64,000 nt of DNA from Lichenibacterium ramalinae (GCF_004137085.1 NZ_QYBC01000005.1:214067-278066), one strand, 5' to 3'; shown: positions 17,947-31,261, counted from the stretch's first letter. The notes: generated from the letters alone by a model not told the origin. Translations and numbers: made by a program.

Positions 17947-19362
17947 TCAGCCCGCCCGGCGCCGGGCCAGCACGGCCCCGCCGCCCTCGCCGAGGTCCCA
18001 GAACAGCCCCGCCATGATGGCGAGGCCCTCGCGGGCGATCGGGCCGAGCAGGAACTCGTTCGGCGCGTGCTGGTTGCAGGCCCCGTGCGAGTGCGGCACC
18101 CACAGCGTCGGCAGCCCGAGCGTGTCGGCGAAGACGTCGTTGGGCAGGGAGCCGCCGAGGTTCGGCAGCAGCGCCGGCGGCCGGCCGGTGGTGGCCGCCA
18201 GGGAGGCGAGCGCCCAGGCGACCCAGGGATCCGCGGGGTCGAGCCGCGTCGCCCCCAGCACGTCGCCGCGGGCGGGCTGCACCGCCACGCGGCCGAGGCC
18301 GAAGCCGTCGAGGTGGCGCCGCAGCGCCGGGACCACGCCGCGCCAGTCCGTGCCGACGACGAAGCGCAGCTGCAGTGTCGCCCGGGCCCAGGCCGGGATG
18401 GCGTTCTGCGGCGCCTCCGGGGTGCCGGCCAGCAGGGCGAGCACTTCGAGGCTGTTCCAGCCGAAGACCCGCTCGGCGTCGCTGAGGCCGGGCTCGCCCC
18501 AGTCGGCGTCGATGGCGGGGTCGTCGGGCCCGCCGCCGACCGCGAGGTCCGCCAGAGCGGCGCGCACGCCGGGCGGGATGGGCGGCGGGCGCAGGGCCTC
18601 GACCAGGATGCGGCCGCGCGCATCCACCATCGACGCGATAGCGGCGCTGAGCACCGTGGCGGGGTTGCGCAGCAATCCGCCCCAGTTGCCCGAATGGTGG
18701 GCACGGTCGCGCGACGTGACCGACAGGTCGATGTTGAAGGCGCCGCGCGAGCCGAGGAACAGCGTCGGCCGGTCCGCGGCGAGGCGCGGGCCGTCCGACG
18801 CGATGAGGACGTCGGCGGCGAGCTCCGCCCGATGCGCCGCGCAGAAGGCGTCGAGCCCCGGCGAGCCCGCCTCCTCCCCGGTCTCGATGAGGACCTTGGC
18901 GTTGAAGCCGAGCCGGCCGCCGCGGGCCGCCGCCACGCAGCCCAGGGCCAGGAGGCCGATCGTGTGCTGGCCCTTGTTGTCGGCCGTGCCCCGCCCGTAG
19001 AGCCGGTCCCCCTCGACCGTCACGGCATGGGGGACGAGGCCCGGGCGCCAGGCGGCGTCCTGCCCCGGCACCGTGTCGCCGTGGCCGTAGATCAGCACGG
19101 TGGGCAGGTCCGCGCCCTCGTGGCGCTCCGCCACGAGGAGCGGCCCGAAACCCTCGTGCGGGTTGGCGTAGACCTCGGACGCGAAGCCGAGCCCGGCGAG
19201 GCTCGGCGCCATCTCGTCGTCGAGGTAGGCGCGCAGCGCCGCGAGGTCCGCCGCGCCCTGGCTGACGGTCGGCATGGCGACGCGGCGGCGCAGCACGGCG
19301 AGGAAGGTGCCGTCGTCGTAGGCGGCGACGGCCGCCGCGATCGCCTCGGCGCGGCCGTCCAT
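17947..19362 (-). CDS. M20 family dipeptidase/deacylase
   Basis: A 471-residue M20A-type metallopeptidase. Metal-site blocks include VLIYGHGDTVPGQDAAW (His and Asp ligands near residue 95), YGRGTADNKGQHTIGLLAL (bridging Asp), ETGEEAGSPGL (catalytic and metal Glu) and the C-terminal HAPNEF histidine. It directly abuts the upstream M20 gene (its ATG is at 19360-19362, next to that gene's TGA at 19363-19365), so the two are probably translated together. Substrate is likely a small peptide or N-acylated amino acid. Confidence 0.9.
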   Translation of the reverse strand: MDGRAEAIAAAVAAYDDGTFLAVLRRRVAMPTVSQGAADLAALRAYLDDEMAPSLAGLGFASEVYANPHEGFGPLLVAERHEGADLPTVLIYGHGDTVPGQDAAWRPGLVPHAVTVEGDRLYGRGTADNKGQHTIGLLALGCVAAARGGRLGFNAKVLIETGEEAGSPGLDAFCAAHRAELAADVLIASDGPRLAADRPTLFLGSRGAFNIDLSVTSRDRAHHSGNWGGLLRNPATVLSAAIASMVDARGRILVEALRPPPIPPGVRAALADLAVGGGPDDPAIDADWGEPGLSDAERVFGWNSLEVLALLAGTPEAPQNAIPAWARATLQLRFVVGTDWRGVVPALRRHLDGFGLGRVAVQPARGDVLGATRLDPADPWVAWALASLAATTGRPPALLPNLGGSLPNDVFADTLGLPTLWVPHSHGACNQHAPNEFLLGPIAREGLAIMAGLFWDLGEGGGAVLARRRAG

Positions 19363-20781
19363 TCAGGCCACCGACATGGTGAGCGGGGGCTCGACCTCGG
19401 GCGGCAGCGGCGAGCGGTAGCCGCCGGGGCCGACGCGGGCCGCGAGGTCGGCCTTGGCGGCGGCGAGCAGCGCCGGGTCCGTCAGCACGGCCGCGCCGGT
19501 CGCCGCCATGGCCTTAGCGACCTGCAGCATGGCCTTGTGGGCGGCGGGCGTCTTGCCCTGCGCCACCACCTGCCAGGTGTGGAAGGGCGTGCCCACCGCC
19601 ACGGTCGGGGCATGGGCCTGCACGGTCGGCACCACCCAGCTGACGTCGCCGACGTCGGTCGACCCCACGGAAGGGTCGCGCCGCGCATCGGCCGGCACGG
19701 TGAAGTCGGCGAGCGGCACGTCGGTCGGCGCCATGCCGATGGTCTTGAAGGCGGCGTCGATGGCGCCGGGGCCGAAGGTGTCGCGGATGTCCCGCGCGAA
19801 GGCGCGGTCGGCCTCGTCGAAATGCGGCGGCCCGAGGTCCTCCATCACGCCCTGCAGGGTTCGCTCCAGCGGCGCGTTGCCGACGAGGTTCGACACCGCG
19901 CTGACGATCCGCACCTCGACCTCCGTCTCGGTCATCAGGGCGGCGCCCTGCGCGACCTTCTTCACGCGCTCGACGAGTTCCAGCATGCCGGGCAGGTCGC
20001 GGGCCCGGATGGAGTAGCGCACGCGGGCATGGGCCTGCACGACGTTGGGGGCGATGCCGCCCGTGTCGAGATAGGCGTAATGCACCCGCGCGTCGCTCGG
20101 CATGTGCTCGCGCATGTAGTTGACGCCGACGTTCATGAGCTCCACGGCGTCGAGCGCCGAGCGCCCGAGGTGGGGCGCGGCGGCGGCATGGGCCGAGCGG
20201 CCCTTGAAGACGAAATCCGCCCGGGTGTTGGCCAGCGCCAAGGGCGGCGTCACCTCCCAGAAGCTCGACGGGTGCCAGGTGATGGCGGCGTCGGCGTCGG
20301 CGAAGGCGCCGGCCCGCACCATGAAGGCCTTGGCGGCGCCGCCTTCCTCGGCCGGGCAGCCGTAATAGCGCACGCGGCCCGGCGTGCCCGTCGCGGCGAG
20401 CCAGTCCTTCATGGCGGTGGCGGCCAGCAGCGCCGCCGAGCCGAGGAGGTTGTGGCCGCAGCCGTGGCCGTGGCCGCCGGCCTCCACGGGGCTGTGCCGG
20501 GCGACGCCGGCCTCCTGGCTGAGGCCCGGCAGGGCGTCGTATTCGCCGAGGAAGGCGATGACGGGCCCGCCCTCGCCGGCCTCGCCCATCACGGCCGTGG
20601 GGATGCCGGCGACGTGTTCGGTCACGCGGAAGCCCTGGTGGTGCAGCTCCGCCACATGCTCGGCGCAGGAGCGCGCCTCGGTGTAGCAGACTTCCGGCAC
20701 GCCCCACACGCGGTCCGACAGGGCGACGAGCCGCTCGGCCTGGAGGTCGACGTGGCGCCAAAGGTCGTTGCGGTTGTCCAT
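19363..20781 (-). CDS. M20 amidohydrolase, AbgB-like (aminobenzoyl-glutamate utilisation type)
   Basis: A 472-residue M20 amidohydrolase resembling AbgB: the N-terminus (LSDRVWGVPEVCYTEARSC), the GHGHGCGHNLLGSAALLAA metal site, and the CPAEEGGAAKAFMVRAGAF segment near residue 150 are all characteristic, as is the WHPSSFWEV piece that follows. AbgA/AbgB hydrolyse p-aminobenzoyl-glutamate, but here no abgA or abgT is adjacent. Instead a second M20 gene follows and a peptide transporter is divergently transcribed, so a peptide or amidated substrate is equally possible. Confidence 0.88.
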   Translation of the reverse strand: MDNRNDLWRHVDLQAERLVALSDRVWGVPEVCYTEARSCAEHVAELHHQGFRVTEHVAGIPTAVMGEAGEGGPVIAFLGEYDALPGLSQEAGVARHSPVEAGGHGHGCGHNLLGSAALLAATAMKDWLAATGTPGRVRYYGCPAEEGGAAKAFMVRAGAFADADAAITWHPSSFWEVTPPLALANTRADFVFKGRSAHAAAAPHLGRSALDAVELMNVGVNYMREHMPSDARVHYAYLDTGGIAPNVVQAHARVRYSIRARDLPGMLELVERVKKVAQGAALMTETEVEVRIVSAVSNLVGNAPLERTLQGVMEDLGPPHFDEADRAFARDIRDTFGPGAIDAAFKTIGMAPTDVPLADFTVPADARRDPSVGSTDVGDVSWVVPTVQAHAPTVAVGTPFHTWQVVAQGKTPAAHKAMLQVAKAMAATGAAVLTDPALLAAAKADLAARVGPGGYRSPLPPEVEPPLTMSVA

Positions 20782-20968
20782 GGGTTTCGGGTCCTTTCGG
20801 GCTGGCGCGGGGGAGCGAGGCGCGCCAGCCTATCACGGTCCTGCATGCAGGACGGAGGCCAGCCGCGCCGGGCCGGGCCCGGCTCGGCGGGGCCGACTTG
20901 GCGCGTGTCTTGCTGCCGAAACCCGAATGTCTATGCTCGCGGGCTGTGCGGGCGGGTGGAGTTGCCTA

Positions 20969-22759
20969 ATGGATGAGCATGATCTGCGCGGCCTCGTCGC
21001 CGACGTGAAGGGCGGGCGCCTGTCCCGCCGGGGCTTCGTGCAGCGCATGGTGGCCCTGGGCCTGACGGCGCCGCTGGCCGGCATGATGCTGGCCCATGGG
21101 GGCGTGGCGCGGGCCGAGGACGTGCGCGCCACCTACAAGCCCACGAAGGCGGGCGGCGGCGGGCCGCTGAAGCTGCTGTTCTGGCAGGCGCCGACGCTGC
21201 TGAACCCGCATTTCGCCATCGGCACCAAGGACCAGGAGGCCTGCCGCATCTTCTACGAGCCGCTGGCGGCCTGGAACAACGACGGCGAGCTGCAGGCGGT
21301 GCTGGCGGCCGAGATCCCGTCGGCCCAGAACGGCGCCGTCGCGGCCGACGGCCGGTCCGTCGTGTGGAAGCTGAAGCCGGGTGTGAAGTGGCAGGACGGC
21401 CAGCCTCTGACGGCCGACGACCTCGTCTTCAACTGGCAATACGCCCGCGACCCCGCCACGGCCGCCACCACGATCGGCTCCTACAAGGACATCACGGTCG
21501 AGAAGATCGACGACCTGACCATCAAGGTCCTGTTCGACAAGCCCACGCCCTTCTGGGCCGACGCCTTCGTGTCGGTGCCGGGCTGCATCATCCCCCGGCA
21601 CCTCTTCGCCGATTACACCGGGGCGAAGTCGCGCGACGCGCCGGCGAACCTCCATCCCGTCGGCACCGGCCCCTACAGCTTCGTGGAGTTCCGCCCGGGC
21701 GACACCGTGCGGGGCGAGCGCAACACGGGGTACCACCTGCCGAACCGGCCCTTCTTCGACACGGTCGAACTCAAGGGCGGCGGCGACGCCGTCTCGGCCG
21801 CCCGCGCCGTGCTGCAGACCGGCGAATACGACTACGCCTACAATCTCCAGGTCGAGGACGAGATCCTCAAGCGCCTCGAGGAGGGCGGCAAGGGCCGGGT
21901 CGACATCGTCTTCGGCAACTACCTCGAATTCCTCCTGCTCAACGCGACCGACCCCAACACGGAGGTCGATGGCGAGAAGTCCTCGCTGAAGACCAAGCAT
22001 TTCGCCTTCTCGGACCCCGCCGTACGCCAGGCCATGAACCTCCTCGTCGACCGCAAGGCGATCGCCGACTACATCTACGGGCGGACCGGCAAGGCGTCGG
22101 CCAACTCCATCAACGGGCCGGAACGCTACGTCTCGCCCAACACGCATTTCGCGTTCGACATCGCCAAGGCCAACAAGCTGCTCGACGATGCGGGCTGGGC
22201 CAAGGGTTCGGACGGCGTCCGCGCCAAGGACGGCAAGCGGATGCACTTCGTCTACCAGTCCTCGACCAATGCGCCGCGCCAGAAGACCCAGGCCATCGTC
22301 AAGCAGGCGGCCGCGAAGGCCGGCATCGAGATCGAGCTGAAGAACATCGCCGCTTCGGTGTTCTTCTCCTCCGACGTCGCCAACCCCGACACCTACCCGC
22401 ATTTCTACGCCGACATGGAGGAATACGCCTTCAACGCGACCCAGCCCGACCCCACCACCTGGCTCCTGCAATACGCCTCCTGGGAGGCCGCGCAGAAGAG
22501 CAACAAGTGGCAGGGCCGCAACATCTCGCGCTGGCAGAACGCCGAGTTCGACGACCTCAACCGCAAGGCCGCCACCGAGCTCGATCCCATCAAGCGCGCC
22601 GCCATGATCATCCGCATGAACGACCTCGCCGTGGCCGACAACGTGCTGCCGCTGATCTACCGTGGCTCGGCCGCCGGCCTGGCCAAGGGGCTGCACGCGC
22701 CGCGCAGCGGCTGGGACAACGACCTGTGGGACATCGCCGACTGGTGGAAGGAGGCGTGA
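20969..22759 (+). CDS. Oligopeptide-type ABC transporter substrate-binding protein
   Basis: A 596-residue family 5 extracellular solute-binding protein. The N-terminus carries a twin-arginine motif (SRRGFVQRM) and hydrophobic stretch ending about GGVARA, consistent with Tat export to the periplasm. The core shows the SBP_bac_5 signatures LLFWQAPTLLNPHFAIGTKD, VWKLKPGVKWQDGQPLTADD and HPVGTGPYSFVEF. The start at 20969 is chosen because GGTGGAG lies ten bases upstream. First gene of a four-gene transporter operon, divergent from the M20 pair. Confidence 0.93.
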   Translation: MDEHDLRGLVADVKGGRLSRRGFVQRMVALGLTAPLAGMMLAHGGVARAEDVRATYKPTKAGGGGPLKLLFWQAPTLLNPHFAIGTKDQEACRIFYEPLAAWNNDGELQAVLAAEIPSAQNGAVAADGRSVVWKLKPGVKWQDGQPLTADDLVFNWQYARDPATAATTIGSYKDITVEKIDDLTIKVLFDKPTPFWADAFVSVPGCIIPRHLFADYTGAKSRDAPANLHPVGTGPYSFVEFRPGDTVRGERNTGYHLPNRPFFDTVELKGGGDAVSAARAVLQTGEYDYAYNLQVEDEILKRLEEGGKGRVDIVFGNYLEFLLLNATDPNTEVDGEKSSLKTKHFAFSDPAVRQAMNLLVDRKAIADYIYGRTGKASANSINGPERYVSPNTHFAFDIAKANKLLDDAGWAKGSDGVRAKDGKRMHFVYQSSTNAPRQKTQAIVKQAAAKAGIEIELKNIAASVFFSSDVANPDTYPHFYADMEEYAFNATQPDPTTWLLQYASWEAAQKSNKWQGRNISRWQNAEFDDLNRKAATELDPIKRAAMIIRMNDLAVADNVLPLIYRGSAAGLAKGLHAPRSGWDNDLWDIADWWKEA

Positions 22760-22782
22760 GGCGGGCGCCGGGAGGCTGACCG

Positions 22783-23742
22783 ATGGGCGCCTACCTCCTC
22801 CGCCGCCTCCTCGTCGCGGTGCCGAGCCTGCTCGGCATCAGCCTGATCCTGTTCACCATCCTGGCGCTGGCGCCGGGCGACCCCTTCGGCGACATGGCGT
22901 CGAACCCCAACATCCCGCCCGAGGTGCGCCTGGCGCTTCGGGCCAAGTTCGGGCTCGATGACCCCGTGCTGTTCCGCTACTGGCACTGGCTCGTCGCCAT
23001 GGTGCGGGGCGACTGGGGCTTCTCGTTCCAGAGCCGGACGGACGTGGCCCGGCTGATCCTCGACCGGGTGCCCACCACGCTCTTCGTGGTCGGCTCCTCG
23101 CAGGTGCTGGCCCTGCTCATCGCCGTGCCGGTCGGCATCGCGGCGGCGGTGCGGCCCTATTCGCTGCTCGACAAGCTCGCCAACACGCTGGCCTTCGCGG
23201 GCTTCTCGCTGCCGACATTCTTCACCGGCATCCTGTTCATCCTGGTCTTCTCGATCAACCTGCACTGGCTGCCCTTCGTCTACGACGCCGACATCCAGGC
23301 GACCGGCCTCGCCTGGTACTGGGAGCACGTGCGCCAGGCCATCATGCCGGTCTGCGTGCTGGGCTTCTTCCAGGCCGCCTCCTACACGCGCTACGTCCGC
23401 TCGGCCGTGCTCGACGTGGCGCGGCTCGACTACGTCACCACGGCCCGCGCCAAGGGCCTCGCCGAGGGAACGGTCACGCGGCGCCACATCGCCCGCAACG
23501 GCCTCATCCCGGTCGTCACGCTCGTGGCGCTGCAGATGCCGGCGGTCTTCGGCGGCGCCATCGTCACCGAGCAGATCTTCCGCGTGCCGGGGATCGGGGC
23601 GCTCCTCATCAACGCCATGCTGGCCAACGACACGCCGGTCGTCATGGCCGTCACCTTCGTCTTCGCCTGCCTGGTCGTCCTGTTCAACCTCATCGCGGAC
23701 CTGCTCTATGGCTGGCTCGACCCCCGCATCTCCTTCGGCTGA
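22783..23742 (+). CDS. Peptide ABC transporter permease (DppB/OppB type)
   Basis: A 319-residue inner-membrane permease with about six membrane segments. The N-terminal MGAYLLRRLLVAVPSLLGIS and the EAA loop DYVTTARAKGLAEGTVTRRH (about 214-233), which contacts the ATPase, are typical of DppB. The C-terminus AYGWLDPRI-type ending (LLYGWLDPRISFG) is also characteristic. It follows the binding protein by 23 bp and precedes the second permease by 4 bp, so all four genes are probably one transcript. Confidence 0.94.
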   Translation: MGAYLLRRLLVAVPSLLGISLILFTILALAPGDPFGDMASNPNIPPEVRLALRAKFGLDDPVLFRYWHWLVAMVRGDWGFSFQSRTDVARLILDRVPTTLFVVGSSQVLALLIAVPVGIAAAVRPYSLLDKLANTLAFAGFSLPTFFTGILFILVFSINLHWLPFVYDADIQATGLAWYWEHVRQAIMPVCVLGFFQAASYTRYVRSAVLDVARLDYVTTARAKGLAEGTVTRRHIARNGLIPVVTLVALQMPAVFGGAIVTEQIFRVPGIGALLINAMLANDTPVVMAVTFVFACLVVLFNLIADLLYGWLDPRISFG

Positions 23743-23746
23743 GCTG

Positions 23747-24760
23747 ATGCGAGACCCCGCCGTCCTGGGCCTCGACCCCACGCCCGCCGCGATGGGCTCG
23801 CCCCTCGTCGCCGAGGGCACGGCGGCCCTCGTGGCGGCCGCTCCGGCCCTGGCCGCGGCCGTGCCCGACGCGGCGCCGGCGCGCCGCCGCTCGGGGCCGC
23901 ACGAGGTGTGGCACCGCTTCAGCCGCCACCGCCTCGCGCTGGTCAGCGTCGTGGTGCTGGCGATGCTGGTGCTGGGGGTGCTGCTCGGGCCGCTGCTGTG
24001 GCCGATCGCCATCGACGACATCGACTTCTCCGCCATGCTGCAGGGCCCTTCGGCCGCCCATCCCTTCGGCACCGACGACCTCGGGCAGGACATCCTGGCC
24101 CGCATGATCTCCGGCGGGCGCATCTCCCTCGCCGTCGGCGTCTCGGCCATGCTGGTCGCCACCGTGGTCGGCCTCACCGTCGGCAGCCTCGCCGGCATGT
24201 CGCGCGGGGCCCTGGGGCCGGTGCTGATGTGGGTGACGGACCTGTTCCTCGCCCTGCCGCAGCTGCCGCTGCTGCTGCTGCTCATCTACCTCTTCCGCGA
24301 CACGCTGAAGCGCATCTTCGGCGTCGAGGGCGGCGTCTTCGTCATGATCGTGCTGGTCATCGGCGGGCTCGGCTGGATGCCGGTGGCGCGGCTGGTGCGG
24401 GCGCAGTTCCTGTCACTGCGCGAGAAGGAGTTCGTCGAGGCGGCCCGCTCGCAGGGCGCCACGACGTTCCACCTCGTGCTTCACCACATCCTGCCGAACG
24501 CGCTCGGGCCCGTCATCGTGGCCGGCACCATCGAGGTGTCCTCCGCCATCATCGCGGAATCGACCCTGTCGTTCCTCGGGCTCGGCTTCCCACCCGACAT
24601 CCCGACCTGGGGTCGCATCCTGTTCGACGCCAAGGACCACCTCGACGTCGCGCCCCACTGGGCGCTCTTCCCCGGGGCGGCGATCTTCCTCACCGTCCTG
24701 TCCATCAACTTCATCGGCGACGGCCTGCGCGACGCGCTCGACGCACGCCGCGTCGTGTGA
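23747..24760 (+). CDS. Peptide ABC transporter permease (DppC/OppC type)
   Basis: A 337-residue inner-membrane permease. After an Ala/Pro-rich cytoplasmic N-terminus (about 1-55), a membrane segment is followed by HPFGTDDLGQDILARMISGG, the DppC hallmark, and the EAA loop KEFVEAARSQGATTFHLVLH. The ATG at 23747 lies four bases after the previous stop; an in-frame ATG at 23708 would overlap it and is less likely. It forms a heterodimer with the preceding permease. Confidence 0.94.
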   Translation: MRDPAVLGLDPTPAAMGSPLVAEGTAALVAAAPALAAAVPDAAPARRRSGPHEVWHRFSRHRLALVSVVVLAMLVLGVLLGPLLWPIAIDDIDFSAMLQGPSAAHPFGTDDLGQDILARMISGGRISLAVGVSAMLVATVVGLTVGSLAGMSRGALGPVLMWVTDLFLALPQLPLLLLLIYLFRDTLKRIFGVEGGVFVMIVLVIGGLGWMPVARLVRAQFLSLREKEFVEAARSQGATTFHLVLHHILPNALGPVIVAGTIEVSSAIIAESTLSFLGLGFPPDIPTWGRILFDAKDHLDVAPHWALFPGAAIFLTVLSINFIGDGLRDALDARRVV

Positions 24761-24768
24761 GATCGCCC

Positions 24769-26652
24769 ATGCCCACAGCCGTGTCCGCGCCCGTGTCCGC
24801 CGCCGTGTCCACGCCCCTGCTGGAGGTCGAGAACCTCACCACCGCGTTCCGCCGCGACGGCGCCTGGCGCGAGGTGGTCCACGGCGTCTCCTTCACGGTG
24901 GGGGCGCGCGAAACCGTGGCGCTGGTGGGCGAGTCGGGCTCGGGCAAGAGCGTCAGCGCCCTCGCCGTCATGCGGCTCCACCCGCGCCAGGCGAGCCGCG
25001 TCGGCGGGCGGGTGCTGTTCGAGGGGCGCGACCTGCTCGCCCTGCCGGAGCCCGCCATGCGGGGCCTGCGTGGCGACGCCATCGCCATGGTGTTCCAGGA
25101 GCCCATGACGAGCCTCAACCCCGTGCTCACCATCGGCTTCCAGATCGCCGAGGGGCTGATGCTGCACCGCGGCCTCGGGCGCGAGGCCGCCGAGGCCGAG
25201 GCGGTGCGGCTGCTCGACCGCGTCCGCATCCCGGCGGCGCGCTCGCGCCTGCACGACCACCCGCACCGCTTCTCGGGCGGCATGCGCCAGCGCGTCGTCA
25301 TCGCCATGGCGCTGGCCTGCCGGCCGAAGCTGCTCATCGCCGACGAGCCCACGACGGCGCTCGACGTGACGGTGCAGGCCCAGATCCTCGACCTGCTGAA
25401 GGAGCTTCAGGACCAGGAAGGCATGGCGGTGCTGTTCATCACCCACGACATGGGCGTGGTGGCGGAGATCGCCGACCGCACCGTGGTGATGCGGCACGGC
25501 CGCGCCGTCGAAGCCGGCGACACGGCGGAGATCTTCCGCGGCGCCCACCACCCCTATACGCGCGCGCTGCTGTCCTCGGTGCCGAAGCTGGGCTCCATGG
25601 CGGGGGAAACGCGCCCGCTGCGCTTCCCCATCGTGTCGGCCACGACGGGCGCGGTCGACGTGCCGCCCGGCCTCCCCGACACCGTCACGCCCGGGCAAAG
25701 GCCCGTGCTGGAGGTAAGCGGCCTCACGACCCGGTTCGACATCCGCGGCGGGCTGCTCGGCAAGGTGCGGGGTTGCGTCCACGCCGTCGAGGGCGTGTCC
25801 TTCACGCTTGGGGCGGGCGAAACCCTGGCGCTCGTCGGCGAATCCGGCTGCGGCAAGTCCACCACGGGCCGCTCGGTGCTGCGGCTCATCGAGCCCGCGG
25901 CCGGCTCCGTGCTGCTCGACGGCGAGGACGTGCTGACGCTCGGCCCCGCCGCCCTGCGCGAGCGCCGCAAGCGCATGCAGATGATCTTCCAGGACCCCTT
26001 CGCCTCGCTCGACCCGCGCATGAGCGTCGGGGCCGCCATCGCCGAACCCATCCTGCTGAACCGCCTCGGCACCCGCGCCGAAGCGCGCGCGCGCACCGCC
26101 GACCTCCTGCAGCGCGTCGGCCTCACCCCCGACATGGCGTCGCGCTTCCCGCACGAGTTCTCGGGCGGGCAGCGCCAGCGCATCTGCATCGCCCGGGCCC
26201 TCGCGGTGCGGCCCCGGCTGATCGTGGCCGACGAGAGCGTTTCGGCCCTCGACGTGTCGGTGAAGGCGCAGGTGGTCAACCTGATGCTGGAGCTCCAGGC
26301 GGAGTTCGGCCTGGCCTTCCTGTTCATCAGCCACGACATGGCGGTGGTGGAGCGGGTGAGCCACCGCGTCGCCGTGATGTATCTCGGCGAGATCGTCGAG
26401 ATGGGGCCGCGCGCCGCCGTCTTCGGGGACCCGCAGCACCCCTACACCCGCCGCCTCCTCGCCGCCGTGCCGGTGCCCGACCCCGCCCGGCGCGGCGCCC
26501 GCCACAAGGTGTCGGCGGACGAGATCCGCAACCCGATCCGGGCGCTCGACTACGTGCCCCCGGTGCGGCAGTACCGCGAAGTCTCGCCCGGCCACGTCGT
26601 GCAGGCCTGGGGCGAGGAATGGGAGCCGAAGGGGACGAGCGCGGCGGCGTGA
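24769..26652 (+). CDS. Fused dual-ATPase of the peptide ABC transporter (DppD-DppF type)
   Basis: A 627-residue protein with two complete ABC ATPase domains in tandem, equivalent to DppD and DppF in one chain as in GsiA or YejF. The first has Walker A GESGSGKS, signature SGGMRQR and Walker B LLIADEPTTALD. The second (from about residue 310) has GESGCGKS, SGGQRQR and LIVADESVSALD, where Glu-Ser replaces the usual Glu-Pro. Each domain ends with the HPYTR oligopeptide-binding segment. Eight bases after the permease. The repeat VSAPVSAAVST at the N-terminus is low complexity. Confidence 0.94.
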   Translation: MPTAVSAPVSAAVSTPLLEVENLTTAFRRDGAWREVVHGVSFTVGARETVALVGESGSGKSVSALAVMRLHPRQASRVGGRVLFEGRDLLALPEPAMRGLRGDAIAMVFQEPMTSLNPVLTIGFQIAEGLMLHRGLGREAAEAEAVRLLDRVRIPAARSRLHDHPHRFSGGMRQRVVIAMALACRPKLLIADEPTTALDVTVQAQILDLLKELQDQEGMAVLFITHDMGVVAEIADRTVVMRHGRAVEAGDTAEIFRGAHHPYTRALLSSVPKLGSMAGETRPLRFPIVSATTGAVDVPPGLPDTVTPGQRPVLEVSGLTTRFDIRGGLLGKVRGCVHAVEGVSFTLGAGETLALVGESGCGKSTTGRSVLRLIEPAAGSVLLDGEDVLTLGPAALRERRKRMQMIFQDPFASLDPRMSVGAAIAEPILLNRLGTRAEARARTADLLQRVGLTPDMASRFPHEFSGGQRQRICIARALAVRPRLIVADESVSALDVSVKAQVVNLMLELQAEFGLAFLFISHDMAVVERVSHRVAVMYLGEIVEMGPRAAVFGDPQHPYTRRLLAAVPVPDPARRGARHKVSADEIRNPIRALDYVPPVRQYREVSPGHVVQAWGEEWEPKGTSAAA

Positions 26653-26725
26653 GGGGGCCTGCGGTCACACCCGCCAGGCCCCGCCGGATTCTTTCGCGCC
26701 GACCGGTCGCAGCCCTTGCGAATGA

Positions 26726-26740
26726 GAACAAAACGCGTAC
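26726..26740. promoter_or_regulatory. Candidate LexA (SOS) box upstream of recA
   Basis: GAAC-N7-GTAC (GAACAAAACGCGTAC) matches the alphaproteobacterial LexA direct repeat GAAC-N7-GAAC at seven of eight positions and lies 51 bases before the recA start, the expected place for SOS control. Confidence 0.7.
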
Positions 26741-26791
26741 ATTCACGTCAGTTGCAGGGCCGTCCAGCCCATGTCAAAAGGACGTCACGCC

Positions 26792-27883
<1,092 letters not shown>

Positions 27884-27886
27884 GAC

Positions 27887-27906
27887 GGCGGGACCCCGGT
27901 CCCGCC
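27887..27906 (+). terminator. GC-rich hairpin immediately after recA
   Basis: GGCGGGAC and GTCCCGCC pair around a CCCG loop three bases after the recA stop. It lacks a U-tract, so it may stabilise the mRNA end or work with the stronger terminator about 50 bases downstream. Confidence 0.5.
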
Positions 27907-27957
27907 TCGGGTTAAGGCAAAGTGAAGGGGCCCCGGCCCCTCGTCTCGACAGCTCCG

Positions 27958-27993
27958 AAGGGCGCGGCTAAAGGAGGCCGGCGCCCTTTTTTT
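27958..27993 (+). terminator. Rho-independent terminator between recA and alaS
   Basis: AAGGGCGC pairs with GCGCCCTT and is followed directly by a run of T residues (27987-27993). The shape is a classic intrinsic terminator, which separates recA from alaS transcription. Confidence 0.85.
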
Positions 27994-28060
27994 CGCGTGC
28001 GGCGTCCCGCACGCCCGAGGGCGAGAGACGTCCAAGCCACACCCCCCGAGTCCCAGTGCC

Positions 28061-30748
<2,688 letters not shown>

Positions 30749-30841
30749 CGGCGACGCAGCGGCGTCGGCGCCGTCGCAGTCGCTGCGGCGCTCCGACCCC
30801 GCGACGCTGTCGTGGGGCCGGCGCGCTCCCGGCCCGGCGTG

Positions 30842-31261
30842 TCACAGGACGATGTCGGGCCCGCAGTGCTTGGGGTCCAGGGGCTTGCGGAACATGAAGA
30901 CGATGCCGAGGGTGATGCGCCGTCCCGGCAGCACCGGCCGGGTGCCCACGAGGGCGATGTCGCCGGCACCGAATTCCGAGAGCTCCGCCTCCAGGGCGAC
31001 GCCGGTCTGCGATATGTTGATGATGCGGGCCGCGATGCGCTTGCCCGACACCGTGGTCAGCACCGTCCCGGTGCGGGTGGGGACAAAGCGTTCGGCACCG
31101 CGGGTCTCGCTGGGCGGGGCCGCCTCGATCACCTGAGGGGGAAGGGGCGCGCGCGGGGCCGGGATGGCGCGCGGGATGGTCGAGGGACGCGCCTCCTCCG
31201 CCTGGGCCGCCCCCCGGTCGTCGCCCCTGACGCTCTTCCACATCTTTCCGAGACCGATCAT
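30842..31261 (-). CDS. PilZ domain protein (c-di-GMP binding candidate)
   Basis: A 139-residue protein. A Pro/Ala-rich N-terminus (about 1-55) precedes a PilZ-like beta-barrel with RFVPTRTG (only part of the usual RxxxR) and the second motif NISQTGVAL at about residues 82-90, matching the D/NxSxxG ligand-binding motif. The partial first motif makes c-di-GMP binding likely but not certain. It is convergent to alaS. Two GGDEF proteins in the window could supply the ligand. Confidence 0.7.
   Translation of the reverse strand: MIGLGKMWKSVRGDDRGAAQAEEARPSTIPRAIPAPRAPLPPQVIEAAPPSETRGAERFVPTRTGTVLTTVSGKRIAARIINISQTGVALEAELSEFGAGDIALVGTRPVLPGRRITLGIVFMFRKPLDPKHCGPDIVL

Noticed and set aside
18067..20976. 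A 969-codon plus-strand open frame
   Set aside because: Lies opposite two well-supported M20 hydrolases and has low-information composition; shadow frame.
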